In this document: positions 23,037 to 36,349 of the stretch, piece by piece
Numbering within the stretch: the first letter of the stretch is position 1
Layout: every line of letters starts with the position of its first letter
NCBI GenBank assembly: GCA_031216915.1
Contig: CM062290.1
Coordinates: forward strand, 252,904,581 to 252,968,580
Source: Pictodentalium vernedei
Taxonomy: Eukaryota; Mollusca; Scaphopoda; Dentaliida; Dentaliidae
Length of the DNA: 64,000 nt
Direction: 5' to 3'
Notes under the pieces: generated by a model
What the model saw: the letters and a program-made list of their open reading frames with translations, nothing else
What the model was told of the DNA's origin: nothing
Databases searched by the model: none
Made by a program: the position numbers and the translations under genes

Positions 23037-26000
23037 ATGAAAGTGTCAATGACACTGTAGCTTAACTTGTGTGTTGTGTTTGATGAAAAGGATAATGTTC
23101 AATGTTTATGAAAGGATTATGAAATAAGACAAGAATTGTGATAGTTGGGAATATGTTCATTTCTGTTCCCTGTATGCTATGTTTATGATAAAAATAATAT
23201 GAGGTGTACACTGTACTAAAGATCTGAGAGGTGGGTTAATATGACCTCACAGTTAATATATGTGGCCCTCACAGTTAACATTATGAACAAAATTACAATG
23301 AAATTATACCAAAATGAGTCATTCTATCAAGTTACATTAAAATCCCTTCATAAATATGGACTGTAGACTGTGCTAAAGGTTTTCGGGCTTCGGGCCCCTG
23401 TAGCCGTCAGTTTCCCAATTGCGTCCAAAGGGGACGTTCTCATCTAGACATTATATGAAGTCAACCTACCAAGTTACAATGAAATCCCTCCATAAATACG
23501 ACCTGTAGACTGTGCTAAAGGTTTTCGGGCTTCAGGCACCCGTAGACATCACAGTTGACCAACCACGACCAAAAGGGGATGTCATCATCTAGGCATTATA
23601 TGGAGTCAACCTAACAAGTTACAATGAAATCCTTCCATAAATACGACCTACAGACATGCTAAAGGTTTTTGGGCTCGGGCAGCCATCAAGGCTGAATGAT
23701 CGTGACCAAAAGGGGACGTTCTCATCTGGACACTATTTGGAGTCATCCTACCAAGCTACAATAAAATCCCTTCATAATTATGACCTGTAGACTGTTCTAA
23801 AGGTTTTCGGGCTTTGGGCCCCTGAAGCCGTCACAGTTGCCCACTCGTGTCCAAAAGGGGACGTTCTCATCTAGACATTATATGAAGTCAGCCTACCAAG
23901 TTACAATGAAATCCCTTCATAAATATGACCTTAGACTGTGCTAAAGGTTTTCGGGCTTCGGGCTCGGGCAGCCATCATGGTTGAATGATCGCAACCAAAG
24001 GGGACAATCTCATCTGGGCATCATCTGGAGTGATCCTGCGAAGTTACAATGAAATCCCTTCATAAATATGACCTCTAGACTGTGTTCAAGGTTTTCGGGC
24101 TTCAGGCACCTGTAGCCATCACAGCTGACCAATCATGACCAAAAGGAGATGTCATCATCTAGGCATTATATGGAGTCAACCTAACAATGTTACAATGAAA
24201 TCCTTCTATAAATATAAACTTTTGCCTATGCTAAAGGTTTTTGGGCTCGGGCACCCATCAAGGCTGAATGATCACGGCCAAAATGGGACGTTCTCATCTT
24301 GACCTTATTTGGAGTCAACCTACCAAGTTACAATGAAATCCCTTCATAAATATGACCTGTAGACAGTGCTAAAGGTTTTTGGGCTTCGGGCACCTTTAGC
24401 CGTCAAAGTTGCCCAAACATGTCCAAAAGGGGACGTTCTCATCTAGACATTATATGAAGTCAACCTACCAAGTTACAATGAAATCCCTTCACAAATATGA
24501 CTTGTAGACTGTGCTTAAGGTTTTCGGGCTTCGGGTTCGGGCAGCCATCATGGTTGAATAATCGCAACCAAAGGGGACAATCTCATCTGGGCATCATCTG
24601 GAATGATCCTATGAAGTTACAATGAAATCCCTTCATAAATATGGCCTGTAGACTGTGCTCAAGGTTTTTGGGCTTCGGGCACTTGTAGCCAACACAGCTG
24701 ACAATTACAACCAAAAGGGGATGTCATCATCTAGGCATTATATGGAGTCAACCTAATAGGTTACAATGAAATCCTTCCATAAATATGACCTTTTACCTAT
24801 GCTAAGGGTTTTTGGGCTCGGGCACCCATCAAGGCTGAATGATCGCGATCAAAAGGGGACGTTCTCATCTAGACATTATTTGGAGTCATCCTACCAAGTT
24901 ACAATGAAATCCCCTCATAAATATGACCTGTAGACTGTGCTAAAGGTTTTCGGGCTTCGAGCACCTTTAGCCATCACAGTTGCCCAATCATGTCCAAAAG
25001 GGGACGTTCTCATCTAGACATTATATGAAGTTAACCTACCAAGTTACAATGAAATCCCTTCATAAATATGACCTGTAGACTGTGCTAAAGGTTTTCGGGC
25101 TTCGGGCTCGGGCAGCCATCATGGGTGAATGATCGCACGTTCTCATCTAGACATTATATGAAGTTAACCTACCAAGTTACAATGAAATCCCTTCACAAAT
25201 ATGACTTGTAGACTGTGCTTAAGGTTTTCGGGCTTCGGGTTCGGGCAGCCATCATGGTTGAATAATCGCAACCAAAGGGGACAATCTCATCTGGGCATCA
25301 TCTGGAATGATCCTATGAAGTTACAATGAAATCCCTTCATAAATATGGCCTGTAGACTGTGCTCAAGGTTTTTGGGCTTCGGGCACTTGTAGCCAACACA
25401 GTTGACAATTACAACCAAAAGGGGATGTCATCATCTAGGCATTATATGGAGTCAACCTAATAGGTTACAATGAAATCCTTCCATAAATATGACCTTTTAC
25501 CTATGCTAAGGGTTTTTGGGCTCGGGCACCCATCAAGGCTGAATGATCGCGATCAAAAGGGGACGTTCTCATCTAGACATTATTTGGAGTCATCCTACCA
25601 AGTTACAATGAAATCCCCTCATAAATATGACCTGTAGACTGTGCTAAAGGTTTTCGGGCTTCGAGCACCTTTAGCCATCACAGTTGCCCAATCATGTCCA
25701 AAAGGGGACGTTCTCATCTAGACATTATATGAAGTTAACCTACCAAGTTACAATGAAATCCCTTCATAAATATGACCTGTAGACTGTGCTAAAGGTTTTC
25801 GGGCTTCGGGCTCGGGCAGCCATCATGGGTGAATGATCGCACGTTCTCATCTAGACATTATATGAAGTTAACCTACCAAGTTACAATGAAATCCCTTCAT
25901 AAATATGACCTGTAGACTGTGCTAAAGGTTTTCGGGCTTCGGGCTTGGGCAGCCATCATGGGTGAATGATCGCAACCATAGGGGACAATATCATCTGAGC

Positions 26001-27036
26001 ATCATCTGGAGTGATCCTAAGAAGTTACAATGAAATCCCTTCATAAATATGGCCTGTAGACTGTGCTCAAGGTTTTCAGGCTTCAGGCACTTGTAGCCAT
26101 AACAACTGACCAATCACGACCGAAAGGGGATGTCATCATCTAGGCATTATATGGAGTCAACCTAACAGGTTACAATGAAATCCTTCCATAAATATGACCT
26201 TTTGCCTATGCTAAAGGTTTTTGGGCTCGGGCACCCATCAAGGCTGCATGATCGCGATCAAAATGTGACGTTCTCATCTAGACATTATTTGGAGTCATCC
26301 TGCCAAGTTACAATGAAATCATTTCATAAATATGACCTCTAGACTGTGCTAAAGGTTTTCGGGCTTCGGGCTCCTGTAGCCGTCACAGTTGCCCAATCAC
26401 GTCCAAAGGGGGACTTTCTCATCTAGACATTGTATGAAGTCAACCCACCAAGTTACAATGAAATCATCAATAAATATGACCTGTAAACTGTGCTAAAGGT
26501 TTTGGGGTTTTGGGCTCGGGCAGTCGTCACGGTTGGAAGATCATGCCCAAATGGGGAAATTCGCATCTAGACATCATAAGGAGTCATCCTATCAAGTTAC
26601 AATGAAATCCCTCCACATTAAACATGACCTACAGACTGTGCTAAAAGTTTTTGGGTTTCGGGCTTGGGCAGCCATCACGGTTGATAGATCATGCCCAAAA
26701 GGGGACGTTCTCGTCTAGGCCCTATACAGAGGCATCCTACCAAGTTACAATGAAATCCCTTCATAAATACGACCTGTAGACTGTGCTAATGGTTTTCGGG
26801 TTTTGGGCTCGGGCAACCATACCGGCTGCCCGATCGCGACCAAAAGGGGACGTTCTCATCTAGACATGACCCCAAACCTGCATATGAAATTTCGTGACGA
26901 TCAGACAAGAACTGCGGGGTGTAGCCCGTGCTAAAGGAAATGTGAACAGACGTCACAGACTCACAGACTAACAGACTCACAGACTTCCGCACGCGTGATG
27001 GCAATAGCTTATCTTGACTATGTCAAGTTAAGCTAA
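23037..27036 (+). mobile_element. Alpha-prime element copy 2, complete, 4.0 kb
   Basis: The head hairpin is followed by GTAGCTTAACTTGTGTG; the tail is CTTGACTATGTCAAG then TTAAGCTAA. It has the same ~142 bp satellite core as copy 1 but lacks the MITE, giving the empty site for it at about 26819. It abuts degenerate beta on the left and a kappa head on the right. Confidence 0.83.
23330..26810 (+). repeat. Satellite array with a ~705 bp segmental duplication
   Basis: About 24 monomers of ~142 bp follow the A-B-C-D order of copy 1. Five consecutive monomers at about 24430-25135 are repeated almost unchanged at about 25137-25845; both blocks end with the unusual truncated word GATCGCACGTTCTCATC, so the copy was made after that truncation. 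Confidence 0.8.
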
Positions 27037-27038
27037 AA

Positions 27039-28233
27039 ATGAAAGTGTCAGTGACACTGTAGCATAACTTGACTGTGTGTTGTGTTTGATGAAAAGGATA
27101 ATGTTCAATGTTTATGAAAGGATTATGATATATGACAAGAATTGTGAAAATTGAGAATACGTTTCTTTCCGTTGAAGCATTTCCAAAAAAAGTCCCGAAA
27201 ACTGATATTTTGGCGCTTTTCCATATTTCCAAGGGCCATAACTCACACAAGAAATATAGAACTTTAGTGAGCACGCTCACATACCCCACGATATTTCAAG
27301 CTCTAATCATTTTTTTAAAAATAAACATAGATTTTAGGAATACTGCAGAAAACAGTGTTCTGTGGTTTCAACGGTATTGTTCTGTAGGCCACCATGTTAG
27401 ACTAACACACCAAAAATCAGCGCAATATCTGGAAGCGTGTTGGAAAAAAGTCTGCAAAACTAATTTTGATGACCTTTTCAAAGTTCAAGGGCCGTAATTA
27501 TGGCAAAAATCAGTGGAGGAGAAAAAAATGCAAACTTGATCTGTAGGCCACCATGTCAGACTAACATACCAAAAATCAGCTCAATATCTGGAAGCGTGTA
27601 GAAAAAAAGTCCGGAAAACTGTAATTTTGATGAATTTTTCAGAGTCCAAGGGCCGTAATTTTGGTAAAAATCAGTGGAGCAGAACAAAATGCAAACTTGA
27701 TCTGTAGGCCACCACGTTAGACTCACATACCAAAAATCAGCTCAATATCTGGAAACGTGTAGAAAAAAAGTCTGGAAAACAAGTAGGACGGACTGAAAGA
27801 CTAACAGACTGACGGACTGACAGACGGACCAGTCAAAAACATTATACCTCTGCAACTTCGTTGCATGGGGTATAATAATGCAATCAGCATGAAACTCAAA
27901 CTTGGTCTGTAAGTCATCGTTCTATAGTAGGTTACCAAGAATGAAATCATTCGGTAGAAGCATTTCCAAAAAAAGTCCGGAAAACTAAAGTATGACTGAC
28001 AGACTGACGGATGGATGGACAGAGTGTAAATGAAACTTGATCTGTAAGTCATCGTTCTACAGTAGGTTACCAAAAATGAAATCATTTCGTTGAAGTGTTT
28101 CCAGAAAAAGTCCGGAAAACTGATATTTTGGCACTTTTCCATATTTCCAAGGGCCATAACTCACACAAGAATAAGGCAATCAGCATGAAACTCAAACTTG
28201 ATCTGTAAGTCATCGTTCTATAGTAGGTTACCA
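27039..28233 (+). mobile_element. Kappa/lambda elements, mixed
   Basis: An alpha-type head with compensated hairpin loop (AGTGTCAGTGACACT) and GTAGCATAACTTG opens it. The core has units CTGTAGGCCACCATG...AAAAATCAGCTCAATATCTGG. A hairpin end TGCAACTTCGTTGCA then TGGGGTATAATAA falls at about 27842-27873 and does not pair with this head. After it comes a second core (GTAAGTCATCGTTCTATAGTAGG) that continues at 32723 and 39934. Confidence 0.5.
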
Positions 28234-29133
28234 ATGAAAGTGTCAATGACACTGTAGCTCAACTTGTCAAGACATGTACATGTATAGTATGTGACAACAG
28301 AATGACAAACATCTAGGCAATGACCTGATAACAAAGGTACATATAAAGTATTGTAACGGTCTGTACATAAATACTGGCCATAGCCTGTAACAAATGTATA
28401 GGTAAAGTATAGTAAAGGTGGGTGACAGTCAGATGCTAAACTAGAAAAGAAATCTTTGAGTCCCAGAGTGGATCTGACTGAACCCCAAAATGTTTGTTCT
28501 CATAGCACAGTGATAACAAAGGCACCCCAAAACACACTCATTCCTGCCTCAAGGTGAAAACAAAGGTACCCAAGAAGTTTTGTGAAGATCAGTTCATAAA
28601 TATGAGCTGTATAGAAGTTGTGATAAAAAACTGATTGGACCTAATTTCGGAACAAAATGGCCACTGGCAGCCATCTTGAATTTTGGACCGCACTCAAAAA
28701 CACCCGTTCTCGTCCCAAGGTGATAACAAAGGTACCCAAGAAGTTTCATGAAGATTGGTTGATAAATACAGCCTCTAGCCCAAGCCATATTGACTTGTGC
28801 ACTTACAGTGTATAAGTAGCACCAAATAAATCAAAATTCATCTTATTTGCATAATTTCTGCACGAGAAAAAAAAAGTACTATATGTGATGAATTCCATGT
28901 TACTAAACATTCATACAAAAATTTATTCAAATCAGAACTTTCATACAGAAGTTCTGTACAAAAGACTGATTGCACTAATTTTGGTACAAAATGGCTACTG
29001 GTGGCCATCTTGAATTTCGGACCACACCCAAAAACACTCGTTCTCATCCCACAGTGATAACAAATGTACCCAAGAAGTTTCGTAAAGATCATAAATATGG
29101 CCTCTAGCCTGAGCCGTACAGAGGTTGTGTACA

Positions 29134-31826
29134 ATGAAAGTGTCAATGACACTGTAGCTCAACTTGTCAAGACAAAGACATGTACATGTATAGTATGTGA
29201 CACAGCAATGACAAACATCTAGGTAATGACCTGATAACAAAGGTACATATAAAGTATTGTAATGGTCTGTACATAAATACTGAGCGTTGCCTGTAACAAA
29301 TGTATAGGTAAAGTATTGTAAAGGTGGGTGACAGTCAGATGGTAAACTAGAAAAGAAATCTTAGTCCCAGAGTGGGTCTGACTGAACCCCAAAATATTTG
29401 TTCTCATAGCACAGTGATAACAAAGGCACCCCAAAACACACTCATTCCTGTCCCAAGGTGAAAACAAAGGTACCCAAGAAGTTTCGTGAAGATCAGTTCA
29501 CAAATATGAGCTGTGTAGAAGTTGTGACAAACTAGAACTATCACTGAAGGTGATTAATACCCCCGCTTTGGGTTTTTAGAGGAATGCACTTCTGATCATG
29601 TAGGCGAAGGCCATAAGGAAATGTATACATAAAGATCATTTTTTGTTGTTGAAATTTGTATTTGCATGTGGCCTTCCACAGAACAGCACTGAATACTTAA
29701 AGAGCCCACACATATATAGTTTACATTTGGAAAAACACATTTACAATGTGCAACATGTATTCAAAATCGGTTCATTAATGTAGGAGGAGTTGCACACACA
29801 AGAATCCCATTTGAAAACCCATAATAAATCCAAGTTAAAGGGAGATAACCTGGTTAAAATTGTTGCAGATCAAAAATTTGGGAATATGCGTATGGTCACT
29901 TAGTTGTGATAATGTTTGAAAGGTTTCGTCAAAATTGATTGATAAATGTAGGAGGAGTTGCACGCACAAGAATTTCATGTAGAAACCCATAATAGATCTA
30001 AGTTAAAGGGAGATAACCTAGTTAAAATTGCCACAGCTCAAAAATTTTGGAATATGCGCATGTTCACTTAGTAGTGATGATGTCTGTAAACTTTCGTCCA
30101 AATTGATTGATAAATGTAGGAGGAGTTGCGCACACAAGAATTTCATGCAGAAACCCATATTAAATCAAAGTTCAAGAGAGATAATCTGGTTAAAATTGTC
30201 GCAGATCAAAAAGTTTGGAATATGCACATGTTCACTTAGTAGAGATGATGTTTGAAAGGTTTCATCAAAATCGGTTCATTAATGTAGGAGGAGTTGCGCA
30301 CACAAGAATTTGTTCGAACGGAAAGACATAATAAATCTAAGTCAAAGGGAGATAACCTGGTTAAAATTGTCGCAGATCAAAAATCTTGGAATATGCGCAT
30401 GTTCACTTAGTAGTGATGATGTCTGAAAAGTTTTGTCCAAATTGATTGATAAATGTAGGAGGAGTTGCACACACAAGAATTTCATGTCCGGAAAGACGTA
30501 CGGACGGACGTACGGACGGACGTACGGACGTACAGGGCGATTTCTATATAGCCCCCACTTCTTCGAAGCGGGGGTATAAAAACTGATTGGACATAATTTC
30601 GGTACAAAATGGCCACTGGCAGCCATCTTGAATTTTGGACCGCGCCCAGAAACACTCGTTCTCGTCCCAAGGTGATAACAAAGGTACCCAAGAAGTTTTG
30701 TGAAGATCGGTTCATAAATACAGCCTCTAGCCCGAGCCGTATTGACATGTGCACTTACAGAGTATAAGTAGCACTGAATAAATCAAAGTTCATCTAATTT
30801 GCATAATTTCTGCATGAGAAAAAAACCCGTACTATATGTGATGTATTCCATGTTACTAAACATTCATACAAAAATTTATTCAAATCAGAACTTTCATAAA
30901 GAAGTTCTGTACAAAAGACTGATTGCACTAATTTTGGTACAAAATGGCTGCTGGTGGCCATCTTGAATTTCGGACCGGACCCCAAAACACTCGTTCTCGT
31001 CCCACGGTGATAACAAAGGTACCCAAGAAGTTTCGTAAAGATCGGTTCATAAATACGGCCTCTAGCCCGAGCCGTATTGGCATTTGCACTTACAATGCTG
31101 AAAGTAACACCAAAAAACATCAAAGTTAGTCTAATTTGCATAATTTACGCACGAGAAAAAAACCCGTATTATATGTGATGTATCTCATGGTACTAAACAT
31201 TCATACAAAAAATTATTCAAATCAGAGCTTTCATATGGAAGTTCTGTACAAAAAACAGATTTCTGCATCGTCGGTACAAAATGGCAGCTGGCAGCCATCT
31301 TGAATTTCGGATCGCACCCAAAAACACTCGTTCTCATCCCACAGTCATAACAAAGGTACCCAAAAAGTTCCGTAAAGATCGGTTCATAAATATGGCCTCT
31401 AGCCCGAGCCATAGCAGCTTGGCACTTACAGCTCTGAAAGTAACACTAAATAAATCAAAGTCAGTCTAATTTGCATAATTTACGCACGAGAAAAAAACCC
31501 GTATTATATGTGATGTATCCCATGGTACTAAACATTTATACAAAACTTTATTCAAATCAGAACTTTCATACAGAAGTTCTGTACAAAAAACTGATTTTTG
31601 CATCATCGATACAAAATGGCCGTTGGCAGCCATCTTGAATTTCGGACCACACCTAAAAACACTTGTTCCCGTCCCAGGGTCATAACAAAGGTACACAAGA
31701 AGTTTTGTAAAGATCGGTTCATAAATACGACCTCTGGCCCGAGCCATAGCCAATTGTTGACGTACGGACAGACGGACGACGGGCCATGACAATAGCTCAT
31801 ATTTGACTTCGTCAAAGTTGAGCTAA
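29134..31826 (+). mobile_element. Alpha copy 5, nested in copy 4
   Basis: It breaks the outer copy in the A-run after GTTGTGTAC; the outer core resumes as ACTGATTAGACATAA. Head and tail (TTTGAC-TTC-GTCAAA, GTTGAGCTAA) are intact. A gamma element sits inside it. Confidence 0.82.
29532..30579 (+). mobile_element. Gamma element, complete, ~1.05 kb
   Basis: The head is a TATCAC-TGAAG-GTGATT hairpin followed by AATACCCCCGCTT. The tail is a CTTC-TTC-GAAG hairpin within CCCCC...GGGGG, ending AAGCGGGGGTATAA. AATACCCCCGCTT and AAGCGGGGGTATT are inverted repeats. The core has about five ~180 bp units (GATAAATGTAGGAGGAGTTG), then (GGACGTAC)n. It sits in the A-run of GTTGTGACAAAAAACTG of the alpha core with no target duplication. 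Confidence 0.83.
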
Positions 31827-32722
31827 AAAACTGATTAGACATAATTTCGGTACAAAATGGCCACTGGCAGCCATCTTGAATTTTAGACCGCACTCAGAAA
31901 CACTCGTTCTCATCCCAAGGTGATAACAGAGGTACCCAAGAAGTTTCGTGAAGATCGGTTGATAAATACAGCCTCTAGCCCGAGCCATATTGACATGTGT
32001 ACTTACTGTGTGTAAGTAGCAGTGAAAAAATCAAAGTTCATCTAATTTGTATAATTTCTGCATGAGAAAAAAATCTGTATTATATGTTATGTATCCCATG
32101 GTACTAAACATTCACACGAAAAATTATTCAAATCAGAGCTTTCATGTGGAAGTTCTGAGCAAAAATCTGATTGCCCCTTATTTTGAACAAAATGGCTGCC
32201 AGCGCCCATCTTGAATTTCAGACCGGACCCAAAAACACTTGTTCTCGTCCCACAGTGATAACAAAGGTACCCAAGAAGTTTCGTAAAAATCTGTTCATAA
32301 ATGCGGCCTCTAGCCCGAGACGTATTGGTATTTGCACTGACAGTGCTGAAAGTAACACTAAAGAAATCAAAGTTAGTCTAATTTGCATAATTTAAGCACA
32401 AGAAAAAAACCTGTATGATATATAATGTATCTCATGGTACTAAACATTCGTACAAAGAATTATTCAAATCAGAGCTTTCATATGGAAGTTCTGTACAAAA
32501 AACAGATTTCTGCATTGTCGGTACAAAATGGCGGCTGGCAGCCATCTTGAATTTCGGACCGCACCCAAAAACACTCGTTCTCTTCCCACAGTCATAACAA
32601 AGGTACCCAAGAAGTTTCGTAAAGATCGGTTCATAAATACGGCCTCTAGCCCGAGCCGCATCCAATTGTTGACAGATGGGCCATGACAAAAGCTCAAATT
32701 TGGCTTCGGCAAAGTTGAGCTA

Positions 32723-32931
32723 AAAATGAAATCATTCCGTTGAAGCGTTTCCAAAAAAAAAGTCCGGAAAACTGATATTTTGGCGCTTTTCCATATTTCC
32801 AAGGGCCATAACTCATACAAGAATAATGCAATCAGCATGAAACTCAAACTTGATCTGTAAGTAATCGTTCTATAGTAGTTTACCAAAAATGAAATCATTC
32901 CGTTGAAGCGTTTCCAAAAAAACTCTGAAAA
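32723..32931 (+). mobile_element. Lambda core between two insertions
   Basis: Sequence ATGAAATCATTCCGTTGAAG to AACTCTGAAAA continues the lambda core from 28233 and is broken at 32932 by the DIRS-type element. Confidence 0.55.
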
Positions 32932-32969
32932 GTTAAAAAATTTATAGTAATTTATATATTTTTTATACT

Positions 32970-33160
32970 TACCAATGACCCAGACATAGCTGGTGCTAAC
33001 TCTTAAAATATAGGGCCAAACACAAATTTTGCCCCCCAATCCCCAAAATTTGCATCTAAAACTAAAGAAAACATGTCCTGAGAGGCCCTCCACACTTCGC
33101 CCCTACTGCGCATGCGCAGTGTCAAGGACGTTCCGAAATTGGCGCCATTTATCATTCTAA
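32970..33160 (-). repeat. DIRS inverted terminal repeat (right on the minus strand)
   Basis: The segment from TTACCAATGACCCAGAC to TTTATCATTCTAA matches the reverse complement of 39731-39922, by eye without mismatch. It contains CTGCGCATGCGCAG (an NRF1-type palindrome) and GGCGCCATTT. Confidence 0.9.
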
Positions 33161-33233
33161 TAACCAGTGCCTGGTAAGCGCTATGTACTCAGCGGGGAGG
33201 CAAGAGTTCCCAACTCCTGGGAGGGCCATCCCC

Positions 33234-33322
33234 GTCTGGGTCATTGGTAAGTATAAAAAATATATAAATTACTATAAATTTTTTAACATTTTTATACTGT
33301 ACCAATGACCCAGACATAGCTG
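33234..33322 (-). repeat. DIRS internal complementary region
   Basis: Bases 33234-33287 are the exact reverse complement of the element's left outer end (32932-32985, 54 bp). Bases 33288-33322 match the reverse complement of the right outer end (39899-39933, 35 bp). The two meet at AAC, i.e. a GTT junction, which is what a circularised DIRS intermediate would contain. Confidence 0.9.
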
Positions 33323-35164
33323 AATAGTAAAAAGGCTGGAGGGCCAAGGACATAGAGCAAAATGGAATACGCTCAATAAAATAAAATAGAGTCATCCCCT
33401 GTAGGGAAAAGAAGTAATAGGCCTTACATGTATCTTTCTTATTTATGATAAATTAGAAAGATACAACACCTTCCAAAAATTGAGCTTCATACATCCATGT
33501 ACTCTATTAATATCCAATAATCCTTATACTAATAATTTTTAAAGTAAGCCAATAATAAAGTAAGTCTAGAGAATAGAGACTCTTATACTCCTAAAAGTGT
33601 GTGAGAATTGCATAATCATGTCCGTTGACATATGCAATATTCAAAAGCTATACTTTAAAAACTAAGACTTGAATGAATTTTATAAACTTAAACTTCTCAC
33701 TAAACAACCATCCCAATAACAGCTCAGAATTACTAACTCCGGAGGAGGTATCCCCTTGTTTTCATAGTAAAAACAGGTGACCCAAGGGAACACCCTCCCC
33801 CCCCCCCCCTTTTTCTTGCCCTGGGTCAAATAGCCCAGAGCGAAGAGGGCAGCCGAACGGAGACACTGCCGAAACAGACAGCCTACCTAGCTATAGTAGC
33901 AACTGTTAAGTGAATGACATTCTGAGCAGTAGATAATAGACCTAACAATAGAGGCCTCCAGAAATGGACTCGATATTTCTGAGATAAAATTCATGAATGG
34001 ATGGCTGAGCGCAATGAGCAGCCTTCAAAAATCTATAATAGCAACACTATTAATGTAAGCCCAAGAAGTAGAAGAACTCTTACTTCATGAGCCGAAATCT
34101 TAAGCACAACTGCTAAGCCAATGATATACCATAAGCAGTACGCTAGTTAATAGAATCCATTAACAATAAAATGGAGCGTAACGTCCTTCTACTAGACATC
34201 AAAGACAGAAGAAGCTTACGCCCTTGTAATAAACAGATATCTGTTTATAAATACATAAACTGTACCCGGAAAGAGTAAAGGCCTATGCCCATACGAAGAC
34301 GGAAGGACCTTAAAATAATAGGTTCCGGATAATAGGAGCCTAACTCTTATGCAACAATCCAACCTAAATAGTAACGGCAGTATTGATTCCGAAACTATGA
34401 AAGTGAAAATCATCCATCGATAGTGCATGAAACTCACTGACTCTACAGTAAAAGAGAAACCAACAGAATTACTGTCTAAAAGGTCAGAATTTGAAAACTA
34501 CTGTTTCCAGAGGCTCAAATGATTACTTAGCTAAATAAGAACCTGAAGTTAAAATCCGTATAGGAATTTAATCTAAAGATTCTAAGTCTATTTATCAAAA
34601 AGTTACTAACTGACTTAGATAAAGAGACAAAAGACTCAATTGTAAACTATCGTAGAGTGCATAGGTATGAGGTAACATAAACCTATAACCTAAATAACAA
34701 CAGGCTGCAGTAGATCTTGTGAAACAAGTATACTAAAAAATAGCAATGAGTAGTATGGAGGGATCAACCATATGAACATAATGATCCCTACACCACGACG
34801 GAAGAGCCTCCACTTTAGTCGCATAGAATAGCGAAGAAGAGGATCTCCTATAGTAAGAAATCGTGCCCAAAGCTCGTCCAGTACAGTGCTTACAATGCAA
34901 TACTGACCACACAACGGAATACATGAAGGTTGCGACCTTGCTGGTTGTGATAAAGATGACACGATTTACCCAGTGAAAAAAGATCCTCACATAGAGGAAG
35001 ATTTCACGTTAAGATCCACAGTAGACAAGAGAGTAAATTACTCATGATCTCTGTGAAGATAGAGATGCTATCAACAGAAATGTATTGTGGTTGTTTATCT
35101 TAGCAATACCTGCTAAAAACAACAGCGCCGGAGGATACGCGTATCCTATCATTCCGTCCTATAG

Positions 35165-35330
35165 ATCAATAGAGCGTTAACAGTATTAGCTCAGAGATCT
35201 GGACAAGCCAACACATACGTCTGCAATTGATTAGCAAGCTGTGTCATAAATAAAACATCATTGGGCGCTCCCATAGATAGCAAATCTGATTGAATACTTG
35301 TTTGTTGAGAGTCCATTCTGACCGCAACAA
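35165..35330 (-). pseudogene. DIRS polyprotein remnant downstream of RNase H
   Basis: In a different frame from the RNase H, from about 35318 downward, the minus strand reads EWTLNKQVFNQICYLWERP. This resembles the segment after RNase H in DIRS proteins (Glu-Trp-Ser-Leu ... Val-Phe ... Ile-Cys). A stop follows six residues later and a second stop further on, so the frame is shifted and broken. Confidence 0.6.
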
Positions 35331-35365
35331 GCGACCCGTAAGAGAACGGGAGTGCGATAAAACAA

Positions 35366-35779
35366 TCAGACGACCCAGAATATGACGGACCAAAACTGAA
35401 CTTGGTGTACTATAACCAACAGACGGATTCTTTCCATTAAATTGAATAACGGAAATGAAAGAGTGCCTCCCTGGTTCTGGAGATACGCCACTACTGTCGA
35501 ATTAAAGGACAGGAATTTGGGCATGCGTTTCTGAATAATGTTCATGCAATGACATAAAGCAAGCCTAAAAAACATTATTCCGCGGAAGTTAAACTGATAG
35601 CTAAAAGACTGCGGAACCCAAAGACCCTGGCACTTCGAATCCGTAGGGATCAGTATATATCCCAATCTGTTTGTTTGACTGGCAACCGTCATAACAGCCA
35701 CACTCGGGTCCGGCAACTGCGGCGGCACTCTCTGAGTCAACCACCGAATGTTTGCCCCAGTCTGAATCTCTTGTAACAC
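35366..35779 (-). pseudogene. Decayed DIRS-type RNase H
   Basis: The 137-codon frame keeps the outline of the RNase H found in DIRS and Ngaro elements: Cys-Gln-Gly-Leu-Trp-Val-Pro at residues 50-56, and Ser-Thr-Val-Val-Ala-Tyr-Leu then Asn-Gln-Gly-Gly at 94-105. The acidic catalytic positions are gone: the Asp before Ala-Ser is Val32, the central Glu position is not acidic, and the Asp of the Asp-Asn-Thr motif is Phe92. The first codon is GTG and stops lie a short way upstream in this frame, so it is the surviving open part of a longer frame. It would once have removed RNA from the RNA-DNA hybrid during reverse transcription. Confidence 0.75.
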
Positions 35780-36349
35780 TAGATAGACAAGAGAATGTAT
35801 AAATCAAGCAATTCATGGATTGCCGGAAAGTTGCCGTTGAAGAGAAGCTCCTCCGAGAACGAAGCGACTCTGAGAGAGTTCTTAACCTACTATCCACGCG
35901 TGGATGTAGCCAGGGCTGCATCACGTCTAACCAACTCCAATCAGCCACTGAAGGGCGGAGTTATACGTGAACAAACTACTGCCCTCAAAAGAAATTACAT
36001 TGAGAATAATATCCCGTAAATCCTTTCTTGAAGACGTAATGATAACGCCTCAGTAAGGCGGATTACGTATAATAAAGCGTCTAAGTTAAGTCTACTATAC
36101 ATAATGTCGTTCCCAACATTGAAATTGGAAAAGACATAAACGGCGAAAAAGAATATATGCAGTCTTTAATCACACCGTCTAGACGCATATGAACTCTCGG
36201 TATGCCCTGCTCTGCCAAAATAAACTATATGTAAAAAAGATAAAATGGCAGAAATGAGCCACGCGGACAAGAAACTAACATGCTTAGTAGCAGGCTTGTA
36301 TATATATATAAATATATAGCGTCGAAAAATAAAACACATGTTGTAATGA

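Larger units (their letters stand above)
28234..32722 (+). mobile_element. Alpha copy 4, host of a nested alpha
   Basis: It is inserted in lambda core between GTAGGTTACCA and AAATGAAATCATTCCG, which read as one sequence at 28065-28085. The head is at 28234 and the tail GTTGAGCTAA ends at 32722. Alpha copy 5 splits it at 29134-31826. Confidence 0.82.

Noticed and set aside
32464-33093. 209-codon minus-strand open frame
   Set aside because: It crosses the alpha 4 tail, lambda core and the DIRS terminal repeat, i.e. three unrelated elements, and has no domain. It is open by chance.
33238-33250. TTGGTAAGTAT as a splice donor of a gene inside the DIRS region
   Set aside because: It is explained as the reverse complement of the element's own end within the internal complementary region.
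33300-35100. Tyrosine recombinase or methyltransferase of the DIRS element
   Set aside because: Expected by analogy, but I could not recognise the catalytic motifs in any frame.
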